From the NCBI GenBank assembly GCA_017546145.1, contig JAFYXN010000005.1, positions 62,001 through 126,000 of the forward strand: a DNA stretch of 64,000 nt. Reading direction: 5' to 3'. This DNA comes from Clostridia bacterium (GTDB lineage Bacteria; Bacillota; Clostridia; Monoglobales; Monoglobaceae). This document shows, in pieces, positions 8,820-17,694 of the stretch. Under the pieces are notes generated by a model. It worked only from the letters and a program-made list of their open reading frames with translations. It ran no database searches and was not told where the DNA came from. Every line of letters starts with the position of its first letter. The stretch's first letter is position 1. Made by a program: the position numbers and the translations under genes.

Positions 8820-9890
8820 CTATCTTAATTCAGTGTAGTCTTTATCGGGGAAAGCCGGCATTGATGCTGCAGGCTTGTCCTGATACCAGAACGCAACCGA
8901 GGACAAATCTTCCTGAAGAGGAAGGTATCTGCCGCCGCTTCTCCAGCCAAGTGCCTGAATGGTAACCTTTAAATCGTTCTCAAATCTGATTGGGTCGGTA
9001 AGATGCCAACGGTAAAGGTTGTAGCGGCTTTGGGTGTCCCAAGGTCCTCTTTTTTCCAGCCAGTCAAAGCCGGCATACGCAGTTGAGTACGCTGTGGGAA
9101 CAGCTTTTACTTCAAAGCCGTATGCTCCGCAGAAGTAGTCCTCTGTACCTGTTCCGCAGATTGTGGGGAACTCGGTATCGCCGTCCATAAAGAACTTGAT
9201 TTCACCTTCGCCCCACCAGCCGTTGTTGTTTGCGCCCCAAAGCATATATGTTCCGATATATTGACCCTTGCCCTGTACACCGTCAAGGATTGTGAAATCC
9301 TCCATGTAGGGTACGGGGTTCTGGCGTCTGAACTGGGCGTGGAAGTAGCCGTATTCGTCAGAAAGCTCTGTGAGTGTGTAATCTATCTGATAGTAAAGAA
9401 TTGAATCCTCATGGGTTCTGTTTTCAACAGTAATGCGTGCATTCTTTCTGAAGGGCATTTGCCAGTAGCAGTTAAAACCATTTGCAGGGTTGACACATAC
9501 AGCCAAAGAGTTAATCCTAAGATTAACATCACCCGAAGGATTTGCAAAGAAATCGCCGATGGGGCATTCAACCGACGGAACGTCGCTGCCGTCCCAGTAC
9601 ATACGAATAATGTGGTTGCGAAGCTCGCCTGTCTGAGTCAGCCAAATGTGAGTGATTGCACCGCAGCCGTCAATGTTTGCAAGAGTAACTGTATCTCCGG
9701 CTTTAATTTGGATTGAAGGCGAAACCTTCCATTTTTGACCAAGGTCACGTGCACAGTTTTTGCCTGTGCCTTCGGTAGCCATACCGCCCTTGCCCTTTTC
9801 GCCGGTAAAGTTTTCGGGCGAAATTGAGCGTGACTGAGCGTTTGAAAGTCTTGATAAATCTGATAAATTGCTTACAAGTCCGTTAAACAT
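8820..9890 (-). CDS. DUF2961 / GH172-family glycoside hydrolase
   Basis: The product (356 residues) belongs to the DUF2961 family, now GH172. Characterised members act on difructose dianhydride or on furanosides such as D-arabinan. The two-jelly-roll fold is suggested by the N-terminal IDGCGAITHIWLT strand and by GEGEIKFFMDGD (residues 227-238) and GTGTEDYF (246-253). The acidic residues E228/E230 and E250 in these motifs are the likely catalytic pair by comparison with characterised GH172 enzymes. No signal peptide is seen, so the enzyme probably works in the cytoplasm. It is divergent from an AraC regulator, which suggests substrate-induced control. A good ribosome site (AGGAGG) precedes the ATG. 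The real substrate is not known. Confidence 0.88.
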   Translation of the reverse strand: MFNGLVSNLSDLSRLSNAQSRSISPENFTGEKGKGGMATEGTGKNCARDLGQKWKVSPSIQIKAGDTVTLANIDGCGAITHIWLTQTGELRNHIIRMYWDGSDVPSVECPIGDFFANPSGDVNLRINSLAVCVNPANGFNCYWQMPFRKNARITVENRTHEDSILYYQIDYTLTELSDEYGYFHAQFRRQNPVPYMEDFTILDGVQGKGQYIGTYMLWGANNNGWWGEGEIKFFMDGDTEFPTICGTGTEDYFCGAYGFEVKAVPTAYSTAYAGFDWLEKRGPWDTQSRYNLYRWHLTDPIRFENDLKVTIQALGWRSGGRYLPLQEDLSSVAFWYQDKPAASMPAFPDKDYTELR

Positions 9891-9938
9891 AATATTAACC
9901 TCCTAAAAGATTGTTTAAATAAATTATATAAAAACCTC

Positions 9939-9967
9939 TTTACAAAAGGAATAGCATTTATTATAAT
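9939..9967 (+). promoter_or_regulatory. Sigma-A promoter for the AraC regulator
   Basis: TTTACA, 17 bases, TATAAT, followed by GAGAGGTGA and a GTG start. It lies in the 108-base divergent region shared with the GH172 gene. Confidence 0.7.
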
Positions 9968-9998
9968 AAATTTATCAATTATTGAGAGGTGACAGAGC

Positions 9999-10874
9999 GT
10001 GGACTATAGCATTATCTCGCCGTATATACGCAGGGCAATGTACTCAAGGATTCCGGCAGCGGTAAAAATAGATACCAGAATTATTCTTGACTATGAGCTG
10101 ATTTATGTCAGGGACGGGCAGTGCCGACTTGAGTGCAGAGGAAAGACTTATGAGTGCGGCAGAGGCGATATTATCTTCCTCAGACCGGGTGTGCCACACT
10201 CGATTGAAAGCATTGGAACAACCGCATTTGACCAGCCACACATACATTTTGATATGTGCAGCGACCCCAGAAGCCCTGAGGTTTATGTATGCTTTTCGGA
10301 CTATGACGGGCTTTCACAAAAAGACCGAAGTTTAATTCGCAGGGACATAGTGGATATTGACATTCCTGCAGTTTTTCATCCTGAAAAAAGTGCATATTTC
10401 GGCGCTCAGTTTACAGAGATAATAGAGTTGTTTTCACAAGAGGGAAGATTTTATCAATTATTGTGCAAAGAAAAGCTTCTGCATCTTTTGTATATGATAT
10501 TTTCCCTGTTTGACAAAGCCGCCGAAGGGGACACCGAGGGGACGGACAGCAAGATGATAAGCATAAAAAACTATATTGACAACAATTATACTCAAAAGCT
10601 GAGTCTTGACGTGCTGGAACAGTATTTTTGCCTGAATAAATTTTATATTGAGGTTTGCTTTAAAAAAACCTTTGGGGTAACAGTTATAAAATATTATAAT
10701 AATGTGCGGTTTGAAAATGCCTGCAAGCTTCTCAAGTCAGGAAGCCGCGTGGGAGAGGCGGCAGATGCTTTGGGCTTTGACAATATCTACTCATTCAGCC
10801 GGTTTTTTAAAAATTTCAGCGGTATATCGCCAAGATTATATACCGAAAGATTGAAAAAGGAGGAAAATGTTTGA
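9999..10874 (+). CDS. AraC-family transcriptional regulator
   Basis: The 291-residue protein has an N-terminal cupin-like sensor (LIYVRDGQCRLECRGKTYEC, about residues 35-90) and a C-terminal pair of helix-turn-helix motifs (about 190-290). The second is VGEAADALGFDNIYSFSRFF, close to the family signature. Start is a GTG preceded by GAGAGGTGA. AraC proteins with a cupin sensor usually bind a sugar and control a neighbouring catabolic gene. The divergent GH172 glycosidase is the obvious target. No sugar transporter accompanies the pair. Confidence 0.92.
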   Translation: MDYSIISPYIRRAMYSRIPAAVKIDTRIILDYELIYVRDGQCRLECRGKTYECGRGDIIFLRPGVPHSIESIGTTAFDQPHIHFDMCSDPRSPEVYVCFSDYDGLSQKDRSLIRRDIVDIDIPAVFHPEKSAYFGAQFTEIIELFSQEGRFYQLLCKEKLLHLLYMIFSLFDKAAEGDTEGTDSKMISIKNYIDNNYTQKLSLDVLEQYFCLNKFYIEVCFKKTFGVTVIKYYNNVRFENACKLLKSGSRVGEAADALGFDNIYSFSRFFKNFSGISPRLYTERLKKEENV

Positions 10875-10933
10875 AAAATGATTACAACCATGCCATAATC
10901 GGTAAAATATTAGAAAACAGAGAATAATAAACA

Positions 10934-10962
10934 TTGAAATTGTAATATATATGTGATACAAT
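10934..10962 (+). promoter_or_regulatory. Sigma-A promoter for the fprA operon
   Basis: TTGAAA, 17 bases, TACAAT, about 30 bases before the GGAGGA ribosome site of fprA. I see no clear PerR-type operator. Confidence 0.65.
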
Positions 10963-10994
10963 CTAAGCATAAGACTTTACGGAGGAACTCTTTG

Positions 10995-12149
10995 ATGAAC
11001 ATAACAGAAAGCATTAAATATATAGGTGTTAACGATGTTGACATAGACTTGTTTGAGGGTCAATATGCTGTTCCAAACGGTATGTCATACAACTCGTATG
11101 CAATTATTGATGAAAAGATTGCAATTATGGACACAGTTGACGTGCGCTTTACAGATGAATGGCTCAGAAATATAAAAGATGCCCTTGAGGGAAGAATACC
11201 CGACTTTCTTGTTGTGCAGCACATGGAGCCTGACCACTCGGCAAATATTATGAGCTTTGTAAATGAATATCCCGAGGCTAAAATCGTTGCATCGGCAAAA
11301 GCGTTTGCGATGATGAAAAATTTCTTTGGTACGGATTTTTCAGACAAAGCTATAGTGGTTGGGGAAGGCGACAGCCTTTCGCTTGGCAGGCGCGAGCTGA
11401 CCTTTATTACTGCGCCAATGGTGCACTGGCCCGAGGTTATAGTGACATACGACAGCTATGACAAGGCTTTATTTTCAGCTGACGGATTTGGCAAGTTTGG
11501 CACATACAACGCACAGGAAGACTGGGCAGATGAGGCAAGACGATATTACATCGGCATTGTGGGTAAATACGGAGCACAGGTTCAGGCGCTTCTGAAAAAA
11601 GCTGCGGCACTTGATATAAATATGATTTGTCCGTTGCACGGACCGGTGCTCAATAAAAATCTTGGATATTACATTAATCTTTATGATATATGGTCAAGTT
11701 ACCAAGCTGAGGAAGATGGCGTGGTTATTGCATATACTTCGGTTTATGGGAATACTAAGAAGGCGGTTATGCAGCTTGAAGAAATGTTAAAAGCAAACGC
11801 AGCGGCCAAGGTTTTGGTATTTGACCTTGCAAGATGTGACATGGCACAGGCGGTAAGCGAGGCGTTTCGCTTCAGCAAGCTTGTTCTTGCCACAACCACC
11901 TATAATGCGGATATTTTTCCGTTTATGCGTGAGTTTATCGACCATCTGACCGAGCGGAATTTCCAAAACAGAACGGTTGCCTTTGTGGAAAACGGAAGCT
12001 GGGCGCCCATGGCTGTAAAGACCATGAAGGGAATGCTTGAAAACAGTAAAAACCTTAAGCATGCTCAAACAGAGGTTAAAATACTTTCTGCTTTGGATGA
12101 GGCAAGCTCGGCGCAGCTCAGAGAACTTGCAAAAGAGCTTTGTGATTAA
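10995..12149 (+). CDS. fprA: FprA-type diiron flavoprotein (oxygen / NO reductase)
   Basis: The product (384 residues) is an A-type flavoprotein that reduces oxygen to water or nitric oxide to nitrous oxide, taking electrons from rubredoxin. The N-terminal metallo-beta-lactamase fold keeps all iron ligands: HMEPDH (H76, E78, D80, H81), H144, D163 and H215. A flavodoxin domain starts near residue 242 with the FMN loop TSVYGNTKK. The ATG at 10995 follows GGAGGA directly upstream; a longer in-frame start has no ribosome site. Rubredoxin and ferritin genes follow closely, which makes an oxygen-detoxification operon typical of strict anaerobes. Confidence 0.95.
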   Translation: MNITESIKYIGVNDVDIDLFEGQYAVPNGMSYNSYAIIDEKIAIMDTVDVRFTDEWLRNIKDALEGRIPDFLVVQHMEPDHSANIMSFVNEYPEAKIVASAKAFAMMKNFFGTDFSDKAIVVGEGDSLSLGRRELTFITAPMVHWPEVIVTYDSYDKALFSADGFGKFGTYNAQEDWADEARRYYIGIVGKYGAQVQALLKKAAALDINMICPLHGPVLNKNLGYYINLYDIWSSYQAEEDGVVIAYTSVYGNTKKAVMQLEEMLKANAAAKVLVFDLARCDMAQAVSEAFRFSKLVLATTTYNADIFPFMREFIDHLTERNFQNRTVAFVENGSWAPMAVKTMKGMLENSKNLKHAQTEVKILSALDEASSAQLRELAKELCD

Positions 12150-12182
12150 ATTAAAATTTAAAATAAAATGGAGGTATGTTTT

Positions 12183-12341
12183 ATGAAAAAATATGTATGT
12201 GACGTATGCGGTTGGGTTTATGACGAGGAGCTTGGTGCACCCGATATGGGGATTGCTCCCGGAACCAAGTTTGAGGATTTGCCCGAGGATTTCCAGTGCC
12301 CGCTTTGCGGAGTAGGAAAGGACACATTCTCTGAAGAATAA
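12183..12341 (+). CDS. rub: Rubredoxin
   Basis: A 52-residue rubredoxin, the one-electron carrier that feeds FprA. The iron site is formed by CDVCGW (C6, C9) and CPLCGV (C39, C42), with the usual spacing and the family's [20 protein letters not shown] middle. AATGGAGGT lies a few bases before the ATG. It is placed between fprA and ferritin with gaps of about 33 and 18 bases, so the three genes should be co-transcribed. Confidence 0.97.
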   Translation: MKKYVCDVCGWVYDEELGAPDMGIAPGTKFEDLPEDFQCPLCGVGKDTFSEE

Positions 12342-12359
12342 TTTACGGAGGTACTTGTA

Positions 12360-12872
12360 ATGTTGAACGAAAGAGTAAAAGAGCTGCTTAACCAACAGAT
12401 AAACAAAGAACTTTATTCTGCATATCTGTATCTTGATTTTTCAAACTACTTTGAAAGCAGAGGCCTTGACGGGTTTGCAAACTGGTACTATATACAGGCG
12501 CAGGAGGAAAGAGACCATGCAATGCTGTTCTACCGTTACTTGCAGAACAACAACGAAAAGGTGGCGCTTGAGGCTATTGCAAAGCCTGACAAGGAACTAA
12601 ACAGTGACATGGGCGTTTTGGAAGCAGGGCTTGAGCATGAGATTTATGTGACATCGCTTATCAACGATATATACGCAGCGGCTTATGAGGTTAAAGATTT
12701 TCGCACCATGCAGTTTCTTGACTGGTTTGTAAAAGAACAGGGCGAGGAAGAAACAAATGCAAACGATTTGATTTCAAAGATGGAGCTTTTCGGCTCTGAT
12801 CCCAAAAGCCTTTATATGCTCAACAGCGAGCTTGCTGCACGTGTATATACGGCACCATCACTTGTTTTATAA
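12360..12872 (+). CDS. ftnA: Non-haem ferritin
   Basis: The product (170 residues) is a four-helix-bundle ferritin that oxidises and stores iron. Ferroxidase residues are visible in NKELYSAYLYLD (E17), QEERDHA (E50 and H53), E94 and the KEQGEEE segment near 129. The length is that of FtnA proteins. It closes the FprA-rubredoxin operon, so iron release and oxygen removal are handled together. GGAGGT lies just before the start. Confidence 0.94.
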   Translation: MLNERVKELLNQQINKELYSAYLYLDFSNYFESRGLDGFANWYYIQAQEERDHAMLFYRYLQNNNEKVALEAIAKPDKELNSDMGVLEAGLEHEIYVTSLINDIYAAAYEVKDFRTMQFLDWFVKEQGEEETNANDLISKMELFGSDPKSLYMLNSELAARVYTAPSLVL

Positions 12873-12886
12873 AGAACAGTTCTCAG

Positions 12887-12926
12887 ATTCCCACATTAGT
12901 CTTTTTGGATTGATGTGGGGATTTTG
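12887..12926 (+). terminator. Rho-independent terminator after ferritin
   Basis: TCCCACAT (12889-12896) pairs with ATGTGGGGA (12913-12921) and is followed by TTTTG. Confidence 0.75.
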
Positions 12927-12957
12927 CCGATTTGAAATTGAAAGGAAGTAAAAACGC

Positions 12958-13710
12958 ATGGATGCAGTATTACTTACCGCTCTTGGCGTGGGCGGTGCAA
13001 CCGTAATCGGTGCTTTGGCGGGATTTATATTTAAAGAAATGTCGCACAGGTTCTCAGACATTGTCCTGTCCTTTGCTGCAGGGGTTATGCTTGCCGCTGC
13101 GGTTTTGGGACTTGTAATTCCGTCGCTTGAGTACGGCGGAAGCTTTGGGATTATAACAACGGTAGCGGGCATTTTTGCAGGGGCGATTTGCCTTAATCTT
13201 ATTGATAAATTGGTCCCGCACCTTCACAAGCTTGTAGGCGTTGATGATGAAAAACACAGCAATGCAAACCTTAGTAAGGTGCTGTTGTTTGTTGCTGCAA
13301 TTGCAATACACAACCTCCCCGAGGGTATAGCTGCAGGCGTGGGCTTTGGCTCGGGCGATACAGCACAGGCGCTTATGATTGCCGGAGGCATTGCTCTTCA
13401 GAATATCCCCGAGGGCATGGTTATAATTGCCCCGATGCTTGCCGCAGGCGTTTCCCCCAAAAAGACATTTGTCTGCGCTTTGATTACAGGACTGGTTGAG
13501 GTGGCAGGCACGCTGATTGGGTACTTTGCTGTAAGTGTAGCATCGTTTATACTCCCCTTTGCGCTGAGCTTTGCAGGGGGTACTATGCTTTACGTGATAA
13601 GCGACGAAATGATTCCCGAAACACACGCGCACGGCAGTCAGCGTGGCGCAACCTATGCACTTTTGGTTGGCTTTTGCATTATGCTGATTTCGGACGTGTT
13701 GTTAGGCTGA
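12958..13710 (+). CDS. ZIP-family divalent metal transporter
   Basis: The product (250 residues) is an inner-membrane carrier of the ZIP family, related to ZupT, that imports zinc or iron. About eight membrane segments are visible. The two metal-binding helices carry HNLPEGIAAGVGFGSGD and QNIPEGMVIIAP. The loop with KLVPHLHKLVGVDDEKH is histidine-rich, as is usual. It lies downstream of ferritin beyond a terminator, so it is probably a separate unit, though readthrough could link it to iron handling. GAAAGGAAG precedes the ATG. Metal preference cannot be told from sequence. Confidence 0.9.
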   Translation: MDAVLLTALGVGGATVIGALAGFIFKEMSHRFSDIVLSFAAGVMLAAAVLGLVIPSLEYGGSFGIITTVAGIFAGAICLNLIDKLVPHLHKLVGVDDEKHSNANLSKVLLFVAAIAIHNLPEGIAAGVGFGSGDTAQALMIAGGIALQNIPEGMVIIAPMLAAGVSPKKTFVCALITGLVEVAGTLIGYFAVSVASFILPFALSFAGGTMLYVISDEMIPETHAHGSQRGATYALLVGFCIMLISDVLLG

Positions 13711-13743
13711 TTTTAAAATAAATTAATAAAGGTGATGGATTAA

Positions 13744-14451
13744 ATGGACTTTAAAAAATACAAATACCGCACTGAGCTTCATGCGCATACAAATCCGGCA
13801 AGCCCGTGCAGTGACTTTGAGGCAAAGGATGTTGTCATGAAATATGCAGAGCTTGGCTATGACAGCCTGGTTGTTTCCAATCACTTCTTTCCGGATATGC
13901 AGTTTGTTGAGGATAAAGACCGTTGCATTCGCGAATATCTTAAGGATTATGACGAGGCGCAAAAGGTCGGCGAAAAGCTTGGTATAAATGTTATTCTTGG
14001 TTGCGAAATGCGATTTACCGAAAATCACAATGACTATCTGGTTTACGGTATTGACAGGGACTTTTTCGAGCTTGCCTATGACAGTATGAATAAGGGTCTT
14101 CAAAGCTTTTCAAAGCAGGTCAGAGGCGGCAATGCAGTGCTTATTCAGGCTCATCCGTTTCGTGATTGGTGTGTTGTTGCACCGGCAGAGCTGTTGGACG
14201 GCGTTGAGGTATATAACCTGCATCCGGGGCATAACAGCAAGGTGGGGCTTGCGGCAAAGTACGCGCAAAGCAATGACCTTCTTGTGACTTCGGGTACGGA
14301 TTTTCACCACGAAGGGCATCAGGGAATGACTGCACTTCTTACAAAAGAGGAATTAAAGACCTCCTTTGATGTTGCAAGAGTTCTTAAATCCAGAGATTAT
14401 CTGATTGAGGTTTCAGGCTCTGTGATAGTCCCTTTTGTAAATCTGAAATAA
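13744..14451 (+). CDS. PHP-domain metal-dependent phosphoesterase
   Basis: The 235-residue protein has a single PHP domain. Metal-binding signatures are ELHAHT (H13, H15), SNHFF, GCEMRF, QAHPFRD and GTDFHHEGHQG, in the order found in the trinuclear-metal PHP fold. The family includes histidinol phosphatases, nucleotide phosphoesterases and polymerase exonuclease domains. Nothing in the neighbourhood decides the substrate. It starts 33 bases after the ZIP gene with AAGGTGATGG upstream, so the two are probably co-transcribed. It ends at a strong terminator. Confidence 0.88.
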   Translation: MDFKKYKYRTELHAHTNPASPCSDFEAKDVVMKYAELGYDSLVVSNHFFPDMQFVEDKDRCIREYLKDYDEAQKVGEKLGINVILGCEMRFTENHNDYLVYGIDRDFFELAYDSMNKGLQSFSKQVRGGNAVLIQAHPFRDWCVVAPAELLDGVEVYNLHPGHNSKVGLAAKYAQSNDLLVTSGTDFHHEGHQGMTALLTKEELKTSFDVARVLKSRDYLIEVSGSVIVPFVNLK

Positions 14452-14480
14452 TTATTTTTAATAGCTTGCGAGGATAAAGC

Positions 14481-14513
14481 AAAGGCGCAGTGCTTTGATG
14501 GCACTGCGCCTTT
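14481..14513. terminator. Bidirectional terminator
   Basis: Perfect 13-base arms AAAGGCGCAGTGC (14481-14493) and GCACTGCGCCTTT (14501-14513) with T on one side and A on the other. It separates the PHP gene from the convergent dehydratase gene. Confidence 0.93.
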
Positions 14514-14529
14514 TAAATAGCTTCCTTAT

Positions 14530-16650
14530 TTATACATTTGCTTTTGCGTTGGCAGCGGCTTGCTTTTCTGCCGCCTGCAACTGCTTTGCAAATGTTTCGT
14601 CTTTGCTGTCACAGCCGTTTTTGCCTGCCGGACGGAAAGTCGTTACAACGTTTGAAACCAATTCGTATATTTCATCATCCTGTCCGTTGTATGCGGCGTT
14701 CATCAGCGTATTAAGCTGGTTAAGGAAGGTGTCGGCATCAAACGGAATAGGCTTGCCGATATGAATAAGATTATTCGGCGTGGTTGTCAGACCTTCTTCT
14801 GACATAAGCTTTTCTTCGTAAAGCTTTTCGCCCGGACGCAGACCTGTATACGAAATCTTGATGTCCACGTCGGGTTTAAGTCCCGAAAGGCGGATAAGGT
14901 TTCTGGCAAGGGTGTCGATTTTAACAGGTGAGCCCATGTCAAGAACAAAAATCTCGCCGCCCTTGGCATACGTTCCTGCCTGCAAAACCAAAGAAACTGC
15001 TTCGGGGATTGTCATGAAATAACGGATAATGTCGGGGTGTGTGACCGTAACCGGTCCGCCCTTGGCAATTTGCTCTTTAAATCTTGGGATAACCGAGCCG
15101 TTGCTGCCCAGTACATTGCCGAATCTGACCGCAACAAAATCGGTTTGCGGGGTAAACGGTGCGTTGGCGGTTTCCTGTGTATTGAAGTCATCCTCGGAAT
15201 GAATATACAGGGGCGAAAGCTCATGAGCGTTATTGTCCCTGATTTTGCGGTCAAACGATTGAATAATCATCTCGCATATACGCTTGGATGCGCCCATGAT
15301 ATTGGTGGGGTTAACAGCCTTGTCGGTGGAGATAAGAACAAAGCGTTTGCAGCCGTTCATCATTGCAGCATAGGCGGTTTTGTATGTGCCGATTGCGTTG
15401 TTCTTGATTGATTCACAAGGACTGCCCTCCATAAGCGGTACGTGCTTGTGCGCGGCTGCGTGATAAACAACATCCGGCTTGTACTTTGCAAACACCTGAT
15501 TGATTCGTCTGCTGTCGCGGACAGAGCCGATTAAAACCTCAAGATTAAGCTGCGGATAGCTGTCTTTCAGCTCAAGACATATCGCGTGTGCATTGTTTTC
15601 GTAAATATCAAATATAATCAATTGCTTCGGGCTGTATTTTGCAATCTGACGGCACAGCTCACTGCCGATAGAGCCGCCGCCACCGGTGACAAGAACCACC
15701 TTGTCGGTGATAAAACGGTGTATTTCGTCGGTGTTTACCTTAACAGGCTCGCGACCAAGGAGGTCTTCTACGTTTACCTCTTTCATTGCGCTGGCGGTAA
15801 TTTTGCCTGTTACAAACTGATACATTCCCGGAAGGCTCTTCAGCTCACAGGTGGTTTCCTTGCATATATCCAAAATATCACGCTTTTGTGAAGCAGATGC
15901 GCTTGGAAGGGCAAGGAAGATTTTTTTAATATCGTATTTTTCTACATTAAGAAGAATATCATCTCTGCCGCCCACAATCGGAATGCCGTCTATGTATCTT
16001 CCCCATTTGTTGCTGTCGTCGTCAATTATACAGCACACAAGGTCGTTGACTTCCCTTGCTTCGTGCAGGTCGCGCAAAATCATCTGTCCGGCAGAGCCTG
16101 CGCCGATGAGCATAACATGATTTGCGTTGGTTTTTTGCAAGGCTCTGATTCGTTTGCTTTGTTCAAGAAGAATAAATCTGTATGCAAAGCGGACTATCAG
16201 AATCAGCATAAACTGAATTACCGCGCCCAATATGTAATATGAAATCGGCATACGCTCGACCATTGCAGTAATAAATACGGTGTGAAAAACCGAGGTAATT
16301 ACTGTGCCGATAAAAATTCTTTTAAGCTCGCTGAAGCTTGCAAACCGCCATAGGCTTTGATATAAATGCAAAAGCCAGAAAACAACAAAACAAACTGCAA
16401 TATAAACCGGTGAGAACTTTGCCCACGTAATTAAATATATTGACGGAACGGCTTCATACTGTAGGTCAAAACGCAGCAGCAGTGCCAAAAGGTATGCAAG
16501 ACTTACGGCAAAAAAGTCATAAATCAGCAAGCATACGGCGGATATATGCCAATGCTCAAAAGAAAAAAGCTTTGAATTTTGTTTGGAAAACCGCTTTTTG
16601 CGGACTGTGTTTCCTTGCGTTGCAGAAGGGTTGGTTCTGTTGCTTTTCAT
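14530..16650 (-). CDS. Membrane-bound nucleotide-sugar 4,6-dehydratase (PglF/CapD/WbpM type)
   Basis: The 706-residue protein starts with four membrane helices (about residues 35-160), then a CoA-binding-like Rossmann segment (VMLIGAGSAGQ), then an SDR-type dehydratase. The cofactor loop is TGGGGSIG (322-329). In place of the usual YxxxK it has MGASK (M452, K456) after STDKAVNP, which is typical of inverting UDP-GlcNAc 4,6-dehydratases such as PglF, CapD and WbpM. It would make the first 4-keto-6-deoxy sugar for surface glycans. The ATG at 16650 has GGAGGTT about ten bases upstream; an earlier GTG lacks one. It stands alone, but the aminotransferase and initiating transferase it would serve lie in the 43-54 kb locus. 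Confidence 0.92.
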   Translation of the reverse strand: MKSNRTNPSATQGNTVRKKRFSKQNSKLFSFEHWHISAVCLLIYDFFAVSLAYLLALLLRFDLQYEAVPSIYLITWAKFSPVYIAVCFVVFWLLHLYQSLWRFASFSELKRIFIGTVITSVFHTVFITAMVERMPISYYILGAVIQFMLILIVRFAYRFILLEQSKRIRALQKTNANHVMLIGAGSAGQMILRDLHEAREVNDLVCCIIDDDSNKWGRYIDGIPIVGGRDDILLNVEKYDIKKIFLALPSASASQKRDILDICKETTCELKSLPGMYQFVTGKITASAMKEVNVEDLLGREPVKVNTDEIHRFITDKVVLVTGGGGSIGSELCRQIAKYSPKQLIIFDIYENNAHAICLELKDSYPQLNLEVLIGSVRDSRRINQVFAKYKPDVVYHAAAHKHVPLMEGSPCESIKNNAIGTYKTAYAAMMNGCKRFVLISTDKAVNPTNIMGASKRICEMIIQSFDRKIRDNNAHELSPLYIHSEDDFNTQETANAPFTPQTDFVAVRFGNVLGSNGSVIPRFKEQIAKGGPVTVTHPDIIRYFMTIPEAVSLVLQAGTYAKGGEIFVLDMGSPVKIDTLARNLIRLSGLKPDVDIKISYTGLRPGEKLYEEKLMSEEGLTTTPNNLIHIGKPIPFDADTFLNQLNTLMNAAYNGQDDEIYELVSNVVTTFRPAGKNGCDSKDETFAKQLQAAEKQAAANAKANV

Positions 16651-16822
16651 TCTTAAAAGTAACCTCCATACGACAGTGAGCACGCTAAGTAAATATGCCG
16701 GAAGTTTAGAATTTGAATGTATATGTATTACAAATGCGTTGCGCCTGTACGAATTTTAATTTTATAATAGTTTTGTCGGGCAAAAGCACGCTTTGCCCAT
16801 TCTCAATTGCACAGTACATTTC

Positions 16823-16851
16823 ATTATACATTAAATATAACCATATTTCAA
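16823..16851 (-). promoter_or_regulatory. Sigma-A promoter for the dehydratase gene
   Basis: On the minus strand TTGAAA, 17 bases, TATAAT. It implies a leader of about 165 bases that contains the hairpin GGGCAAA/TTTGCCC at 16780-16800. The rest of the gap up to 17040 shows only AT-rich DNA with no other recognisable feature. Confidence 0.65.
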
Positions 16852-17042
16852 TGATATTTTTGTCTAATAATACTATAAAATTTTTAGTTAATTGTACAAA
16901 ATTTTAAAAAGAAACAACAAGCTAATATGCAATATTTGCGCAAAAATACCGGCTTTCAAAAAACAACATATTATGCAAGCTGCAAGAAAAAGAAAGGCAC
17001 TTCAGAGCCCGACAAAAAAATATTTGAATTTATTTTAAAGTC

Positions 17043-17071
17043 TTGAATAGTTGACAAATGTGTGGTATACT
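17043..17071 (+). promoter_or_regulatory. Sigma-A promoter before the coiled-coil membrane gene
   Basis: TTGAAT, 17 bases, TATACT. A TTGACA overlaps at 17051-17056 but its spacing to TATACT is only nine bases. Confidence 0.6.
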
Positions 17072-17124
17072 CTTTAATAAGTAAATCTGTGACTTAAATT
17101 AGCACTTGAAAGGCTTGATTTAAA

Positions 17125-17631
17125 ATGAAAGAAAAATCAAATATATCACCAAAAACAAAAAAAATTCTGGTTGGTGTAGGGGTTGTTTTCGGAACAGTTA
17201 TGGCGTTTCTGATTTCGTTTATCCTTGCATTCACCCTCATAGTTAATCCCATAAACTTTATGACAGTAAGCGATGCGGATACAGTTGAGGAAAACGAAAA
17301 GCTCAAGGAGCAGGTTCAGACCCTTGAGGATGAGGTGGAATTGCTCAACACAACCGTTGACAAATACAAAAACTCGGCAGCAAGCCAATCTGTGGTGACA
17401 ACACCTGCCGTTACAACACCGCCTGCACCTTCGCAAAGTGCAGAAACCCAAAGCGGCAATACACAGACACCTGAACCCGAGGATACGCAAAACGGAGAAG
17501 CAACTGTGCCTGAAAATCAGGAAACAGAAGATACAAGCGGTTTTGCCCCCGAAACCCAAACAAGTACGGGTGAGGAAACTCCCGAGGATATTGATGAGCC
17601 TGTTACAGTGATTGATATTTCGGAACATTAA
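17125..17631 (+). CDS. Membrane-anchored coiled-coil protein with a Thr/Pro/Glu-rich tail
   Basis: I do not recognise a family for this 168-residue protein. A short basic N-terminus is followed by one membrane helix (about residues 13-42), a coiled coil with heptad-like leucines (EENEKLKEQVQTLEDEVELL), then a long low-complexity tail rich in T, P, E, Q and S. The layout suggests a single-pass protein with its tail outside the cell, possibly crossing the wall. It lies 63 bases before pyrH, and no terminator separates them, so it may be the first gene of the pyrH operon. A role in envelope assembly is only a guess from that position. Confidence 0.75.
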   Translation: MKEKSNISPKTKKILVGVGVVFGTVMAFLISFILAFTLIVNPINFMTVSDADTVEENEKLKEQVQTLEDEVELLNTTVDKYKNSAASQSVVTTPAVTTPPAPSQSAETQSGNTQTPEPEDTQNGEATVPENQETEDTSGFAPETQTSTGEETPEDIDEPVTVIDISEH

Positions 17632-17694
17632 AGTTGTAAATTATGCTAAATAATATATTTGCCGGCAGACGGTCCGGCGGAATGGAGAAAAATT

